Origin: Saccharina japonica
Lineage: Eukaryota > Sar > Phaeophyceae > Laminariales > Laminariaceae
NCBI GenBank assembly: GCA_008828725.1
Contig: MEHQ01001452.1
Span: 62,001 to 126,000, forward strand
DNA length: 64,000 bases
Direction: 5' to 3'
Shown here piece by piece: positions 1 to 9,301 of this stretch (positions are counted from its first letter, which is position 1; each line of letters opens with the position of its first letter). Both the position numbers and the translations under genes were made by a program. Below the pieces are notes generated by a model. The model did no database searches. It was not told the origin of the DNA and saw only the letters and a program-made list of their open reading frames with translations.

Positions 1-690
1 TTGTATAATGCATGGCTGCTATAACGTTACGCTAAAGCTGCAGCTTTCGGTGCATCCCAAAAAGGTATTGATACACAGCAACAGACAGCATAGACAGCCA
101 AAAGGGAAACAGCAACCAAAATATGGAACTGCACCAGGTCATCGTTCTCTTTTCGAGACTCAACTGTTTTCAGTAGTGTTCAACTGTTTTCCTACAGGTG
201 GATCCTACGTTACTGCCGTAGGGCCGTGGTTGGAAATCACTCAGCTAGAAGTGGGCTGTGTGGGTCCTGCACATGCACACACAACACCGTTAGTAGCCAT
301 CACAAAGGCAACACTCGTAGCTTGAATAGCCGCTGCTGCGTGTTGTACAGCGTATGTTGTACTCCTGCTGTGCTACTGGGTATAACCGGTACGAGTACTC
401 CTTTGGCGTCATGGCTGCTTTGTATTGTTGTGTAGTCTATTGATAGACCATACATGGATCCGCCAGACAAGCACCGAAACATTCGTAGATCGGCCTGTAG
501 TGCACGTACAGTGTACAGCAATGGAGCCAGAAGGGCACCAAATTACGCATTTGTTTTTTTCAAGCTTCGGATGTATAAATACGCACACAACTGCTGTACA
601 CAGCCCAGAGATGTTAAAATCGCTCTGCTATGCGGAGGATAATGATAATACGCCTCCCTAGGCTCTTAGCAAGGCCCTGTAGTAACACAA
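1..690. repeat. Block a of the array, first copy (non-coding)
   Basis: Aligns by eye with 19446-20025 plus 20495-20705, from the shared start at TATAATGCATGGCTGC to a shared AGCAAGG-CACTGTAGTAA end. The short ORFs here change frame between the two copies, so I call no gene. The second copy is interrupted by a MITE at 20025-20494. Confidence 0.7.
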
Positions 691-1720
691 CAGTGTGGAG
701 ATGTTGGTTTAAGGGCCCCCTTCGGTAAAAATACAAAGAGTAATTGTGTGTCGAAAAAGAAGAAAATCATTTTTTTTTACAGCAGCGATACTAATTCTGG
801 TATAATAACACCATATCAGTACTCCCCACGGAACACGGCATAGCTCCAGTTCTATTGCTCAGACCTCTTCCCTACCAACGTACAGCTTGTTCGTTATAGT
901 CTCTACAGCAGGAGGTGCTTGGGCTCTTGGATCTGAAAGGGAGCGTAGGCATTGCTATGTTTGCGTCACGAAACGAAAGTGTTCCTCAGCTAATTGTTTT
1001 TATCGTTTCGTATTTCCTGTTTGGTATCTACACTCTGCTGTGGCCACGTAGGACGCTACGGACGGTCGAGCTAGAGGCACAGATAGGTTCACCTACTAGT
1101 TCTCGGCGTCCTCGTTGAAACTCTTACTTAGAACAGAATCAGCAGCCGGAGAAACTGGCATTTTAAAATTCGTCTTTGGTACCAGGGATATGGCGAGTTG
1201 TTTTTAAGTAAGAGGCACTTTCCGTGATGCAAAAGGCGTATGATTGACACGCCGCCTGAGACACAAATGTTGACCATGACCTACGCTCTCTACCGCTACT
1301 AGTCGGGAAGAGGTCTGAGCATTAGAACTGGAGAAGTGTCGTTTTCTGTGGGGAGTCATGAAAAGGTAGAAATTATACCATAAATAGTATTGCAACTGAA
1401 AAACAAACGGGTTTGTTTTATATTTGCTCTTATATTTGTTGCCCGGCCCTTGGAGATGTCGTTATTATGTCGCCCCGGCGAGATGCACGAGGCATAGGCG
1501 AGTTGGAAAGGTGGAGTGAGCATGAGGGACAAGGCTCCACACCTGAGCGAGAACCCCTCGCCGTCGTATCTCCTTGTAGTAGTGCCTATTGATACGTATT
1601 CCATGAGACCACTCGAATATGTAACCGTCAGGCTACTCGCATGCAACGATTACTTCATGGTTGCCTGCTCGGTGAGACCAGCTATATCCAACAACAGAAA
1701 GCTGCACAGAGGCCTGCAGC
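691..1720. other. Unassigned stretch
   Basis: No ORF longer than about 100 codons with protein-like composition, and no paralogue recognised elsewhere in the window. It contains an isolated TTTAAGGGCCC near 705 that resembles the end of the Harbinger-like MITEs, but no partner end was found. Confidence 0.4.
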
Positions 1721-2110
1721 ATGGTATCGACCACTGTTGCACGACGCTTGATGTGTGCCTCGTTCGATGTCAACTCGGTGCAGTCATTGTTTTCTTGCGC
1801 GTGGTGCGTGCTTTTGTGTTCTCTTAATGCGGCGGGGAAAAAACGAAGCAAGATGAAGCAAAAAACGTGCAGGTTTTGCATGGTAGCTCCGAGGCGGTGT
1901 CAACTCAGAATGCCTTCCCGTATTCACTTGCCAGAACTCGAAATTTCGAAGGCCCACAGCACACGCGACGGACCTCGACCGGGACCCGCATTTGCGTCGT
2001 GGTATACACGAGGGCCCTCTGCGTGCCTCGCAGCCGAAAGCGTCAGAGAAGACCTGCGGCCCGAAGAGAAACGATTTGTGTCGTTTGGCGAGAGACCAAA
2101 CTTGCACAGA
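1721..2110 (+). repeat. Dispersed repeat, copy 1 (inverted partner at 33000-33404)
   Basis: This segment matches the reverse complement of about 33000-33404 over its length. Two of the three frames stay open in both copies. One reads through conserved residues such as RRCQ, LPE, KA-ST, GPRPGPA and RPE; another reads FEGP, GTR and CVPRSR. It may be a fragment of an unknown mobile element or a gene duplicated in inverted orientation. The plus-strand frame runs on into the minisatellite at 2115, so its downstream end is not a natural C-terminus. I do not recognise a family. Confidence 0.5.
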
Positions 2111-2114
2111 TGCT

Positions 2115-2870
2115 CCGAGTACCTTGGAGTAAAGTATGGAGCATTCGAGGTAAACATACTTCAGGTACTTCGTATACTCGACGTATTTCGGGTTTATGTA
2201 CTCCGGGATACTGCTCGCACTCAGAGTATTTCGAGATTATGTACTGCAGATACCGCCATACTCGGAATATTTCGGGGTCCGATACTGCGGGTACTCTTTG
2301 TATTTGAAGTATTTGGGCCTCCAGTACTGCTCATACTCCAAGTATTCCGAGTATTCAGGCCGCCAGTACTCTAATACTCTCAGTACTCGGAGTACGAAAT
2401 GTACTCGATTCTCGGATAAGTGTGAAGTATATCAGGAGCATCTTTGCATCATTCTAAATTTCCGGCTGTCATTACTCACTGGTTCTGGGAGCAGGTGACT
2501 GGCGATTATAGCAGTAACAAATTTACAGCTGCTCCCATTGCCTGGAGGTATAATTAGAGTAGTCTCAACAAGGAATACTTCAGGTATTTTGTGTACCCGC
2601 AGTATTTCGGTGTTCAATGCTCTCGATGCTCGGAGTACTCCGAGTACTTTGGATGTTTGTACTCCGGGTACTGCTTGTACTCGAGGATAATTACTGCTCA
2701 TACTCCGAGTACGACTCGGAGTATTTGCGCCTGCAGTACTGCTCATAATCCAAGTACTCCAAGTATTTAGGCCACCAGTACTCTAACAATATCAGTATTC
2801 GGAGTACAAAAAATTCTCGATACTCCGAGTATACTCTCTATACTCGGAGTATCGAGTATACAAGGAGCAT
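2115..2870. repeat. Minisatellite of TACTCCGAGTACT-type palindromes
   Basis: Dozens of imperfect 10-11-bp units built on GTACTCCGAGTAC and its complement GTACTCGGAGTAC. A non-repetitive interruption lies near 2420-2560. The unit is self-complementary, so either strand could fold. It is present only in the first unit of the array. ORFs read through it have repetitive composition and are not genes. Confidence 0.85.
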
Positions 2871-2936
2871 CTGTGCAAACGTGTATCGAGACAAACGGTT
2901 GGTTGTCACGCATATACCTACGAGATATCCTTCCTA

Positions 2937-3148
2937 TTGTATCATACCTGGTAGTACCGCTGTAGGTAAGAACTCACGCAGCGTGATATGTGTAACTGCT
3001 GTCGCCAACTTGTGTTCGTCGGTGGATGATGAACCAACACAGCAGCACAGTCCAGCATCACGGTAGCAGCGGTTGTCCAGCGTGAGTGTATGTGCTGCTG
3101 TTTGTTGCCGGTTCAGGATATCGATTCCGGGCAGCTCGAAAGGGGCCC
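2937..3148 (-). pseudogene. Exon-like conserved block with splice signals, unit 1
   Basis: Read on the minus strand, a pyrimidine-rich TTCTTGTTTTAG acceptor precedes an open frame of about 70 codons (GAPFELPGIDILNRQQT ... LREFLP), followed by a CCAG-GTATGA donor-like site. The same frame recurs in units 2, 3 and 4 with shared residues CC-VGS-STNEH near the middle. The acceptor is kept in all four units and the donor in three. Just upstream on this strand (plus 3290-3390) lies another short frame with an HFCRMCRMCLG start and a CCAG-GTGAGT donor in this unit, which is lost in the others. I do not recognise the protein. It is either part of an intron-containing minus-strand gene or its decaying remains. 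Confidence 0.4.
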
Positions 3149-3399
3149 CTAAAACAAGAATAACAACGGCAACAGCAGCACAGCAAGTATGAAAAACAAC
3201 AGCGACAGCAGCAGAAGTATTGCAGCACAGCAGCAGAACAGCCAGAGCCGCAGAAATCACATCTTGCCTTCCTGCGTAACACCACTCACCTGGGTCCTGG
3301 TCGTGTTGGTCAACGTAGCTGGTATGGCTAGACGGGACACACTGCTGCTCTCCTTGGCATCGATGAAACCAAGACACATTCTACACATCCTGCAGAAAT

Positions 3400-4295
3400 G
3401 GCGCCGTTGAAAGAAGACCAGGGGGGGGGTGTACTTCAATTTCATGCATGGCCGTTGTCGTATGACTATAGACCCTCGCATCCCTACAATGCCGGGGCGG
3501 GGCATGTCGAGTTTTCACCGACCAGGCAGACATTGCAAGCGCGAAGCGCAGTGAGGTGTTGGGCGAGTCGCATGAAGGGTGAACTGCATCCTAATAAGAA
3601 CCAGTCGTGAGGCGGACTTGCATATGGATGACTTCTTCAATGAGGTAACTTAATTTCTGGGGTGGCCACTTCCTGAGACCGCAATGGGAGCACTATGTAA
3701 CTGCCCCGTGAGTGTCTCACCGTATACACACTACGTGATACGACCATTCCCCTTGTGCGGAATAAAGGCTCTTCACCCCGCACAAGTGATCTCACTCGAA
3801 CCGCCAGCCTTGGTGGCCGCCAAAAACAAAACAAAACGATACCCTCTTTGTCTAGCTCACGCAGTGAGAGGCTTGTTTTACAGTGTCGTCACCAACCGAC
3901 ACCAATCCTACCTCTAAATATATAATATAGCAGACCAGGGGGCAGAGAAAGTTTCCTCTGGTCTCACATTGGACACAAAGGTTTCGAGGTGACTATTTGT
4001 GCTTGCTATAGATTGACGGACGCTGAGTGTGTGGGGCTGGGAGAACGCTACACGAAAGTCCTAAAACCAATAGTGCACCAAACCCGGGGCTGGGCAGCCC
4101 TTGTGCGACGTGTTATGATTATATCCGGGTGTTTGGGTTTGTGAAAAAGAGAAAAACCGATATCTGCTTTGTGGACGTCATACGCTTCAGAAAACCGGTC
4201 CCACCCAGCTCGAAATGGGTACCTAAACAAAAGCGCCGTCAAAATTGAAAAATCGCATTCGCTCGTAATAGTCCAACGGCCCAGGTCATTGATAA
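3400..4295. other. Conserved non-coding part of unit 1
   Basis: Collinear with 22430-22820, 41010-41390 and 61000-61262, with a unit-1-specific middle part. It holds a second acceptor-like TTTTGTTTAG followed by TTTCGAGCTGG on the minus strand near 4237, echoing the 3148 site. The frame after it is open only briefly and differs between units. Confidence 0.4.
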
Positions 4296-5104
4296 GGGCC
4301 CGTATTAACGAACATTTGTTTTCGTTTGTTTGAGTTTTTTTTTTTCGTTCGTTTGTTTTGATTTGACCTGATTGGTCGAAACGTGAAAAACCAGCAAGAT
4401 ATTTCGATTTCAAAACTGAGTAGTTCAATAAAACAGAATTCCACAAGAAGTCTTCTGGGACTTCTTTTGCTCTTTTTTTTCTGTTGAATTGGGAGTTCAT
4501 CCAACTCGGCGTGGCGTGTTCCATGAAACCGAAGGAAGCCACGCAAACTTGAGCCATGTCGTCGACTGATTCAGAAGCGAGATCCACCATTCCCGAGAGG
4601 CACGGCCACCGGATCAGCCGCAGCGCAAGGTCCGACGGGCCCTGGCATAGGGTAGACCGCTTGCGGTGCCTAAAAAGTAACATAGGCCGTCGCAAATCCA
4701 ATTTTTCACCCCTCTTTGCCTCCCGAACCACACGGGCACCGACCGGGTCGCGACTTGGCGTAGAAGCTCGATCGCTGTATCCCCGTCGCTGCTGCCCGCG
4801 TTGGGCTTCGGGGCTGCGCCAGCCCACCCAAGACATCCCTAGAGTGATAGCCTCCTAGCCGGTGCTGGCAGACATAATTTTCCGCTGGCAGCGGCGCCCC
4901 GGGGAGGACACAGGCCGTAGGTCGCCTCGTTGGTTACTCACGGGTGTTCGTTGACCCTTGTGCGTTATTCTCATATTTTGACGCAGTACACCATTCCTCG
5001 ATAAGACCCAAACACGTTTTTTCAGGGAAGTCGTATTCAAAACAAACGAAAAACAAAAATTGTTTTCCCATTTCAATAAAAGCGATGTTCGTTAAGATGG
5101 GCCC
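4296..5104. mobile_element. Harbinger-like non-autonomous element, 809 bp
   Basis: TIRs begin GGGCCCGTATTAACGAAC on the left, and the right end reads as GGGCCCATCTTAACGAAC on the opposite strand. The 3-bp target duplication TAA lies at 4293-4295 and 5105-5107. Units 2 (near 22820) and 3 (near 41390) are uninterrupted here. GGGCCC-type ends with a 3-bp TWA-type target are typical of PIF/Harbinger. The interior is GC-rich (4500-4950) and holds a 100-codon plus-strand frame at 4556-4858 and a longer minus-strand frame. Neither resembles a transposase, so the element is probably non-autonomous with captured sequence. Confidence 0.85.
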
Positions 5105-5173
5105 TAACTGGTGCCTTTGACAACATTTATTTTCAAGTAGTCTCCCTGCATGCCCTATGCTGGTTGACGGTGA

Positions 5174-5718
5174 CTAAAGCCTACAGCGCAACTGAACGGT
5201 ATGGGCGAGAAAGTGGCGCATCCCGTACTGGCACGCTGAACCTGATTTCTGATGCAAAAAGCAATCGGCGAGAATATAACGGCTGACGTTGCATTGCCCG
5301 TTTTGTATTCCATCTTTGACGTCGCTATAATACTGACCGGGTGTATGCGCATCGGGAACCTGATAGGGCGAACATTCCCACCGTATACCAGACATGCCAA
5401 TTTGATTATTGCTATATTCCAAAGTGTTTACGATGGCCTGTATAGTATCTGCTGTCAGATCGTCACCCGATAGCCTGACTACTGCAATGCAAGGCCCTTG
5501 ATTCCGGACCATTTTCGACATGATCAACGGTCGGAGTACGAGCACCGACGAAACACATGTAGGCTGAGACAAGCCGTCAAACATGTATGCATTCGCTATG
5601 TGGCTGACAAACGAACCTATTTCAAACGAGAGGAGGATACGTATGGTTTTCACTTGCACTTTGTTTCTGAAGACACATTCCGCTAGCGAATCAGTGCCGT
5701 CGAATATTTTGCGCTAGG
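5174..5718 (-). pseudogene. Conserved minus-strand ORF or exon, unit 1
   Basis: On the minus strand the frame opens after an acceptor-like TGCCTAG at about 5718 and stays open for about 180 codons. It includes the stretches FEIGSF-SH-ANAY, SQPTC, VLRPLI, VVRLS-DDLTA-TIQA and GI-WEC. The frame is kept in unit 2 (about 23024-23440) as far as a conserved TATCAG-GTT, which may be a splice donor. Unit 3 has a small insertion that breaks the frame. Conservation at protein level on this strand is better than on the plus strand, where stops appear in units 2 and 3. No family is recognised. It is intact in unit 1 only if the proposed acceptor is used, so I list it as a probable pseudogene or single exon. 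Confidence 0.4.
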
Positions 5719-5810
5719 CAGTTGAACATGCTACAAGTGGCAACTATTGTAGCAGCGCAAGCGCTACCTGGTCATGTACTCTACAAAGTACTCAATTCAG
5801 GCTCGGGCAT

Positions 5811-6126
5811 ATGTCGTGTAGCACCGCGATAATCGGTTGGCTCTCGGCCATCGCCTTTCCTCAGCCACTTTAAAGGAAAACTATCTAAAAGAGGATTCTA
5901 AGCTCCATAACATGGTCGGATCGCTGTGCCAACAGTCCTCATGCCACTCAACGCATGGAGTTGTTTGATGCACGCTTCAAATGGTATGGCATTCCCTCTG
6001 CAATATTAACCAGCGGGATACCGCCTCTTCATGTCACTGCGCACCGCGTCAAACCTATTTGAGCGGCTTCATGTTGATATGAAGTATACACACGTGTTTC
6101 ATTTCCGTGTTTTCTTCCGTTGGGCA
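5811..6126 (+). pseudogene. Remnant of a small secreted-type gene, unit 1
   Basis: An ATG shared by all three units starts MSCSTA and a hydrophobic stretch that could be a signal peptide. Here a 4-bp deletion relative to unit 3 shifts the frame, giving a stop after about 20 codons, and the 3' half of the gene is deleted (the sequence jumps at about 6126 to what is 24130 in unit 2). Compare 23535-24074 and 42110-42636. Confidence 0.45.
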
Positions 6127-6441
6127 CTGCTGCCGAGTGGTGACTGGCCTATTCAGTGATTGCCGATGAATTAGACATATAACGATAAAGGAGAGAACGA
6201 CGGCTGTGCCTGCTGACTGCGGGAAATATAACAAACGATGTGTGGGAAAATGAACTCCACCCTGAGGGTCAGTCTAGTGGGTAGTCTGCACGACACCCGT
6301 TAGTGTCACCCGTGGCGGCCTGATCCTGAAGCACATTTACCGACAACAAACATTGCTGTGCTGTACGGTGTGAATGTGTTGTTGGGCCCGCTGACCTACG
6401 ATCTTCGTGCCACGCAAAACACAGAACCAATTGAAGGACCC
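6127..6441. other. Conserved non-coding part of unit 1
   Basis: Aligns with 24130-24440 and 42710-43020. No open frame is maintained across the three units and no structural RNA was recognised. Confidence 0.4.
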
Positions 6442-6444
6442 TTA

Positions 6445-7246
6445 GGCCGTTTCCTATGCGGTTCGATTTTTGAGCTTCAGATTATGGTCTGATCGATTTT
6501 TCAGCGACCTGGTTCGAAAATCGAAACAGTCTTCTTATGCGAGAAAACACGGATTTGTTGTATCATACGTGCAGATATTTGAGCAAACGGCAAGACCAAC
6601 TGCTGTTGTTGTTGTGGTCTAGCGCCGCGAAGAGACGCGCCGAGTGCGCTGTACTGGGCATAGAACCCAAGCGTTCGAAGCCACGCTGGCTGCCTCTGGT
6701 CTGGCGGCGACGCGCCGAGTGCTCTCGAGTCGACCTGTCTTGGTATTTTGTATTTTGACACAACGAAGCATCCGAGCGTTGACTGCTGTGTACTACTGCT
6801 GTACTGCTGCTGCTGCTGTGAGGTCTACGAGTACGCGTACGGAGAGGCGCGTGCCGAGTGCGCTTCCCTTCGTCTCTAGGTCCGAGCCCGCGCCAGCCGA
6901 CTGTAATTTGGCGACGGAGAGGCCCACCGATCGTCGGCTGCGCGTCGGGCGCGAAGCAACGTCGCTGTGTCACCATCCAACTCATCGATCGTGCTGCTGC
7001 TGCTGCTTGCATGCTGCGTGGATAACATCTTGAATTTAGAGACCATGCCATTTTTCGATTTGAAAATCTGATGACCCAAGTCGTCGGATTTTGGCCCAAA
7101 ATCCGACGACTTGGGTCATCGGATTCTCAAATCGAAAAATTTCCGGTCAGATTTTGCATAATCGGACTGCATAAGACGGTGCTTTCGTTTTTGAGATCGA
7201 AAAATACAAATCTGAAGCTCAAAATCGAACCGCATAGGAAACAGCC
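6445..7246. mobile_element. TIR element of the GGCCGTTTCC family, 802 bp
   Basis: The left end GGCCGTTTCCTATGCGGTTC and the right end (complement GGCTGTTTCCTATGCGGTTC) form TIRs of about 40 bp. The TTA target duplication is at 6442-6444 and 7247-7249. Units 2 and 3 keep an uninterrupted CCCTTACA at 24440 and 43024. The interior has a near-perfect palindrome at 7075-7117 (ACCCAAGTCGTCGGATTTTGG and its complement) and CAG-rich stretches. No transposase frame. The 3-bp target suggests a Harbinger-type mobiliser. Confidence 0.85.
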
Positions 7247-7249
7247 TTA

Positions 7250-7999
7250 CACTTATATTATATACTGTAACGTTTTCTTCGTGTAACGGGCGCTGAGCCA
7301 CTAGCACAATCCTACCATAGTCGCAAAACCACGTATTTCGTCTTTGGTTGTCAATTCACACTTTCTTGTCGAGTAATCTTTAGTCTACCATAAACGAGTT
7401 CAGATTCCCACGGACATTCTATGTCAAACCTATTATATACAGATAGAGTCGAATCTGTACGTAGCAGGAACCAATGCAGCTGTTCACCTCCTATTCACTC
7501 GATCGGCGAAAAGGCGATGCCTGTGATACTTCTTTTTTTATCACATCGTTGAGGTTTTTGGTGTGGCGCACAAACAGTACTACTGCATAGTTCACGGCCT
7601 GCCCCGCATTCTGTTACATGCATGTTTGTTCCAGGGTTTTGTCCATATATGTTTAAAGTGTGTAAATTATACTCATCTGGCTGTCGGACGTTTTGCAACC
7701 CCCCAGCCCCCCGTTGGTATTTTGCTAGTAAACCACACACCTTTTAAAGTAACCTAACACATCACCTGGCGTATTTAACTGTTTAGTGTTTGCGAACGGT
7801 CCATTTTACGTATGGTTTCTATGTCTCTAAATGATATCCAACTGCGTTCACGCTGACCCTTGCCAGTTTCCATTCTACGTTGGACGCAGGATGGTCTGGT
7901 AGTCCATGATTATGAGGTTCTCACAGCGCCGTCGAATTGTTTCTATGCTTTCTGCGTTACCCCTCTTCAGGAAAAGCGCCGAACCAACGTACATCAGCA
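7250..7999. promoter_or_regulatory. Conserved 5' flank of EsV-1-7 gene 1
   Basis: About 600 bp upstream of the start codon align with the upstream regions of the two paralogues (24440-25639, 47212-47668). Conserved stretches include CACAGCGCCG near 7923 and a pyrimidine-AG (CCTCTTCAG) at about 7962-7970, just before the shared GCGCCGAACCAACGT-type leader, which could be a 3' splice site in the 5' UTR. No clear TATA box. Confidence 0.35.
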
Positions 8000-9301
8000 A
8001 TGAGTCGTTGCTCTCTTGACTCTTGCACGAAACAAGCCTCGGTCAATTTGGAGGGCAGCCATACGGAGGGGTGCTGCGAACAACATGCTGACTACAGCAC
8101 GGTCGACGTCATCAACACACGGTGCTCCCATGACACCGGCACGAAAAGACCGAACTGCAGTGTGGATGGTTGCAAGACGGAGATAAACTGCAAGCATCAT
8201 TCGTACGACGGCACGGTGAGAACCGTTAGCAAGACAGGTATGTGCCGCGGACCAGTTGCTGATGAGGTACTGGTGGAGGTTCTTAGCAAGCGTCGCTTCG
8301 ATGACTCATGCCCGAAGGCAGCCAGCGCCAATGTGAAGAGCAGCAGGACAAGGCCGTACTGCAGACGAGTTGCTGAGGAGGGCATGGTACGCGCCTCTTA
8401 CAAACCTTGCTTGCACGACTCCTGCACGGCGAGGCCGAGCTTCAACGTCGAGGGTAGCGGGAGAGCGGTGTACTGCAGCGGACATGCTAAGGAGGGAATG
8501 GTCAACGTCCAAAGAAAACTTTGCTTGCACGACTCCTGCACGGTGATCCCTAACTTCAACGTCGAGGGTAGCAGGACGGGCTTGTTCTGCAGACAACATG
8601 CTGAGGAGGGCATGGTGAACGTCTGTCGCAAACGTTGCTTGCACGACTCCTGCACGATGCATCCGTCCTTCAATGTGGAGGGTAGCAGCACAGGGGTGTT
8701 CTGCAGAAAGCATGCTGAGGAGGGAATGATGAACGTCGAAAGCAAACATTGCTTGCACGAGTCCTGCACGCTGAGGCCGAGCTTCAATGTCGAGGGTAGG
8801 TCGACGCGTTTGTACTGCAGGCAACATGCTCGACAGGGCATGGTGGACATAAACATCAAACGGTGTTTGCATGAATCCTGCACAAAGAGATCGACCTTCA
8901 ACTTCGAGAGCAGCAAGACGGCTGTGTACTGCAGGCAACATGCTAAGAAGGGCATGGTGAACGTTGGTAACAAGCGTTGCTCGCATGACTCTTGCAACAA
9001 GCGGCCGGCGTGGGGTCTACTGGCGAAATGTGTGGCCACCGCTTGCGCTCAGCATAAGATCGATATTTCGGGTGGTCCGGTGATCAACTTTGCAATGCGC
9101 TGCAAGACAGCGGGATGTAGGAGGTCGTCTCGGTGGGGGCTGGAGGGGTGCCAGCCCAGCCACTGTATTGGTCACGGCCCCGTCCAGGACGGCCTCGTCT
9201 GCACTGTCCGGACTGGCCGCGGTAAGGACCCTCGTCGTAGTCCATCGTACCGTGCAGTAAGGGCCCCTTCGGACCACGTGAAAACTGAGTGTACGTTCTG
9301 A
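8000..9301 (+). CDS. EsV-1-7 repeat protein, unit 1 (433 aa)
   Basis: A single open frame of 11 tandem units of about 38 residues, each C-x4-C-x16-C-x2-H followed by a linker of about 12-15. This is the EsV-1-7 signature. Repeats 5-9 (residues about 135-325) are the most regular and begin CLHDSC or CLHESC. Repeat 2 has Gly for its second Cys, repeat 3 is shortened by about 19 residues compared with the paralogues, and repeat 4 has lost its first Cys and its His. The last two repeats are divergent (CAQH, then WGLEGCQP before C-x2-H), followed by a basic tail ending VKTECTF. I chose the ATG at 8000 because it aligns in all three paralogues; the frame is open further upstream only from a TTG. 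The spaced Cys/His suggest metal binding. Brown-algal members such as IMM act in development, but the molecular role here is unknown. Confidence 0.9.
   Translation: MSRCSLDSCTKQASVNLEGSHTEGCCEQHADYSTVDVINTRCSHDTGTKRPNCSVDGCKTEINCKHHSYDGTVRTVSKTGMCRGPVADEVLVEVLSKRRFDDSCPKAASANVKSSRTRPYCRRVAEEGMVRASYKPCLHDSCTARPSFNVEGSGRAVYCSGHAKEGMVNVQRKLCLHDSCTVIPNFNVEGSRTGLFCRQHAEEGMVNVCRKRCLHDSCTMHPSFNVEGSSTGVFCRKHAEEGMMNVESKHCLHESCTLRPSFNVEGRSTRLYCRQHARQGMVDINIKRCLHESCTKRSTFNFESSKTAVYCRQHAKKGMVNVGNKRCSHDSCNKRPAWGLLAKCVATACAQHKIDISGGPVINFAMRCKTAGCRRSSRWGLEGCQPSHCIGHGPVQDGLVCTVRTGRGKDPRRSPSYRAVRAPSDHVKTECTF

Noticed and set aside
4048..4836. 262-codon minus-strand ORF
   Set aside because: It crosses the left end of the 809-bp MITE, joining unit sequence to element sequence by chance. 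The sister units have no such frame.
6563..7099. 178-codon ORF inside a MITE
   Set aside because: It lies within the GGCCGTTTCC element, is CAG-rich, and is not shared as a frame with the second copy of the element.
8306..9039. Long minus-strand ORFs opposite the EsV-1-7 genes (also at 26222, 48032)
   Set aside because: The 114-bp periodic coding repeat leaves the antisense frames open as a by-product. Their composition mirrors the sense repeats and they have no independent conservation.
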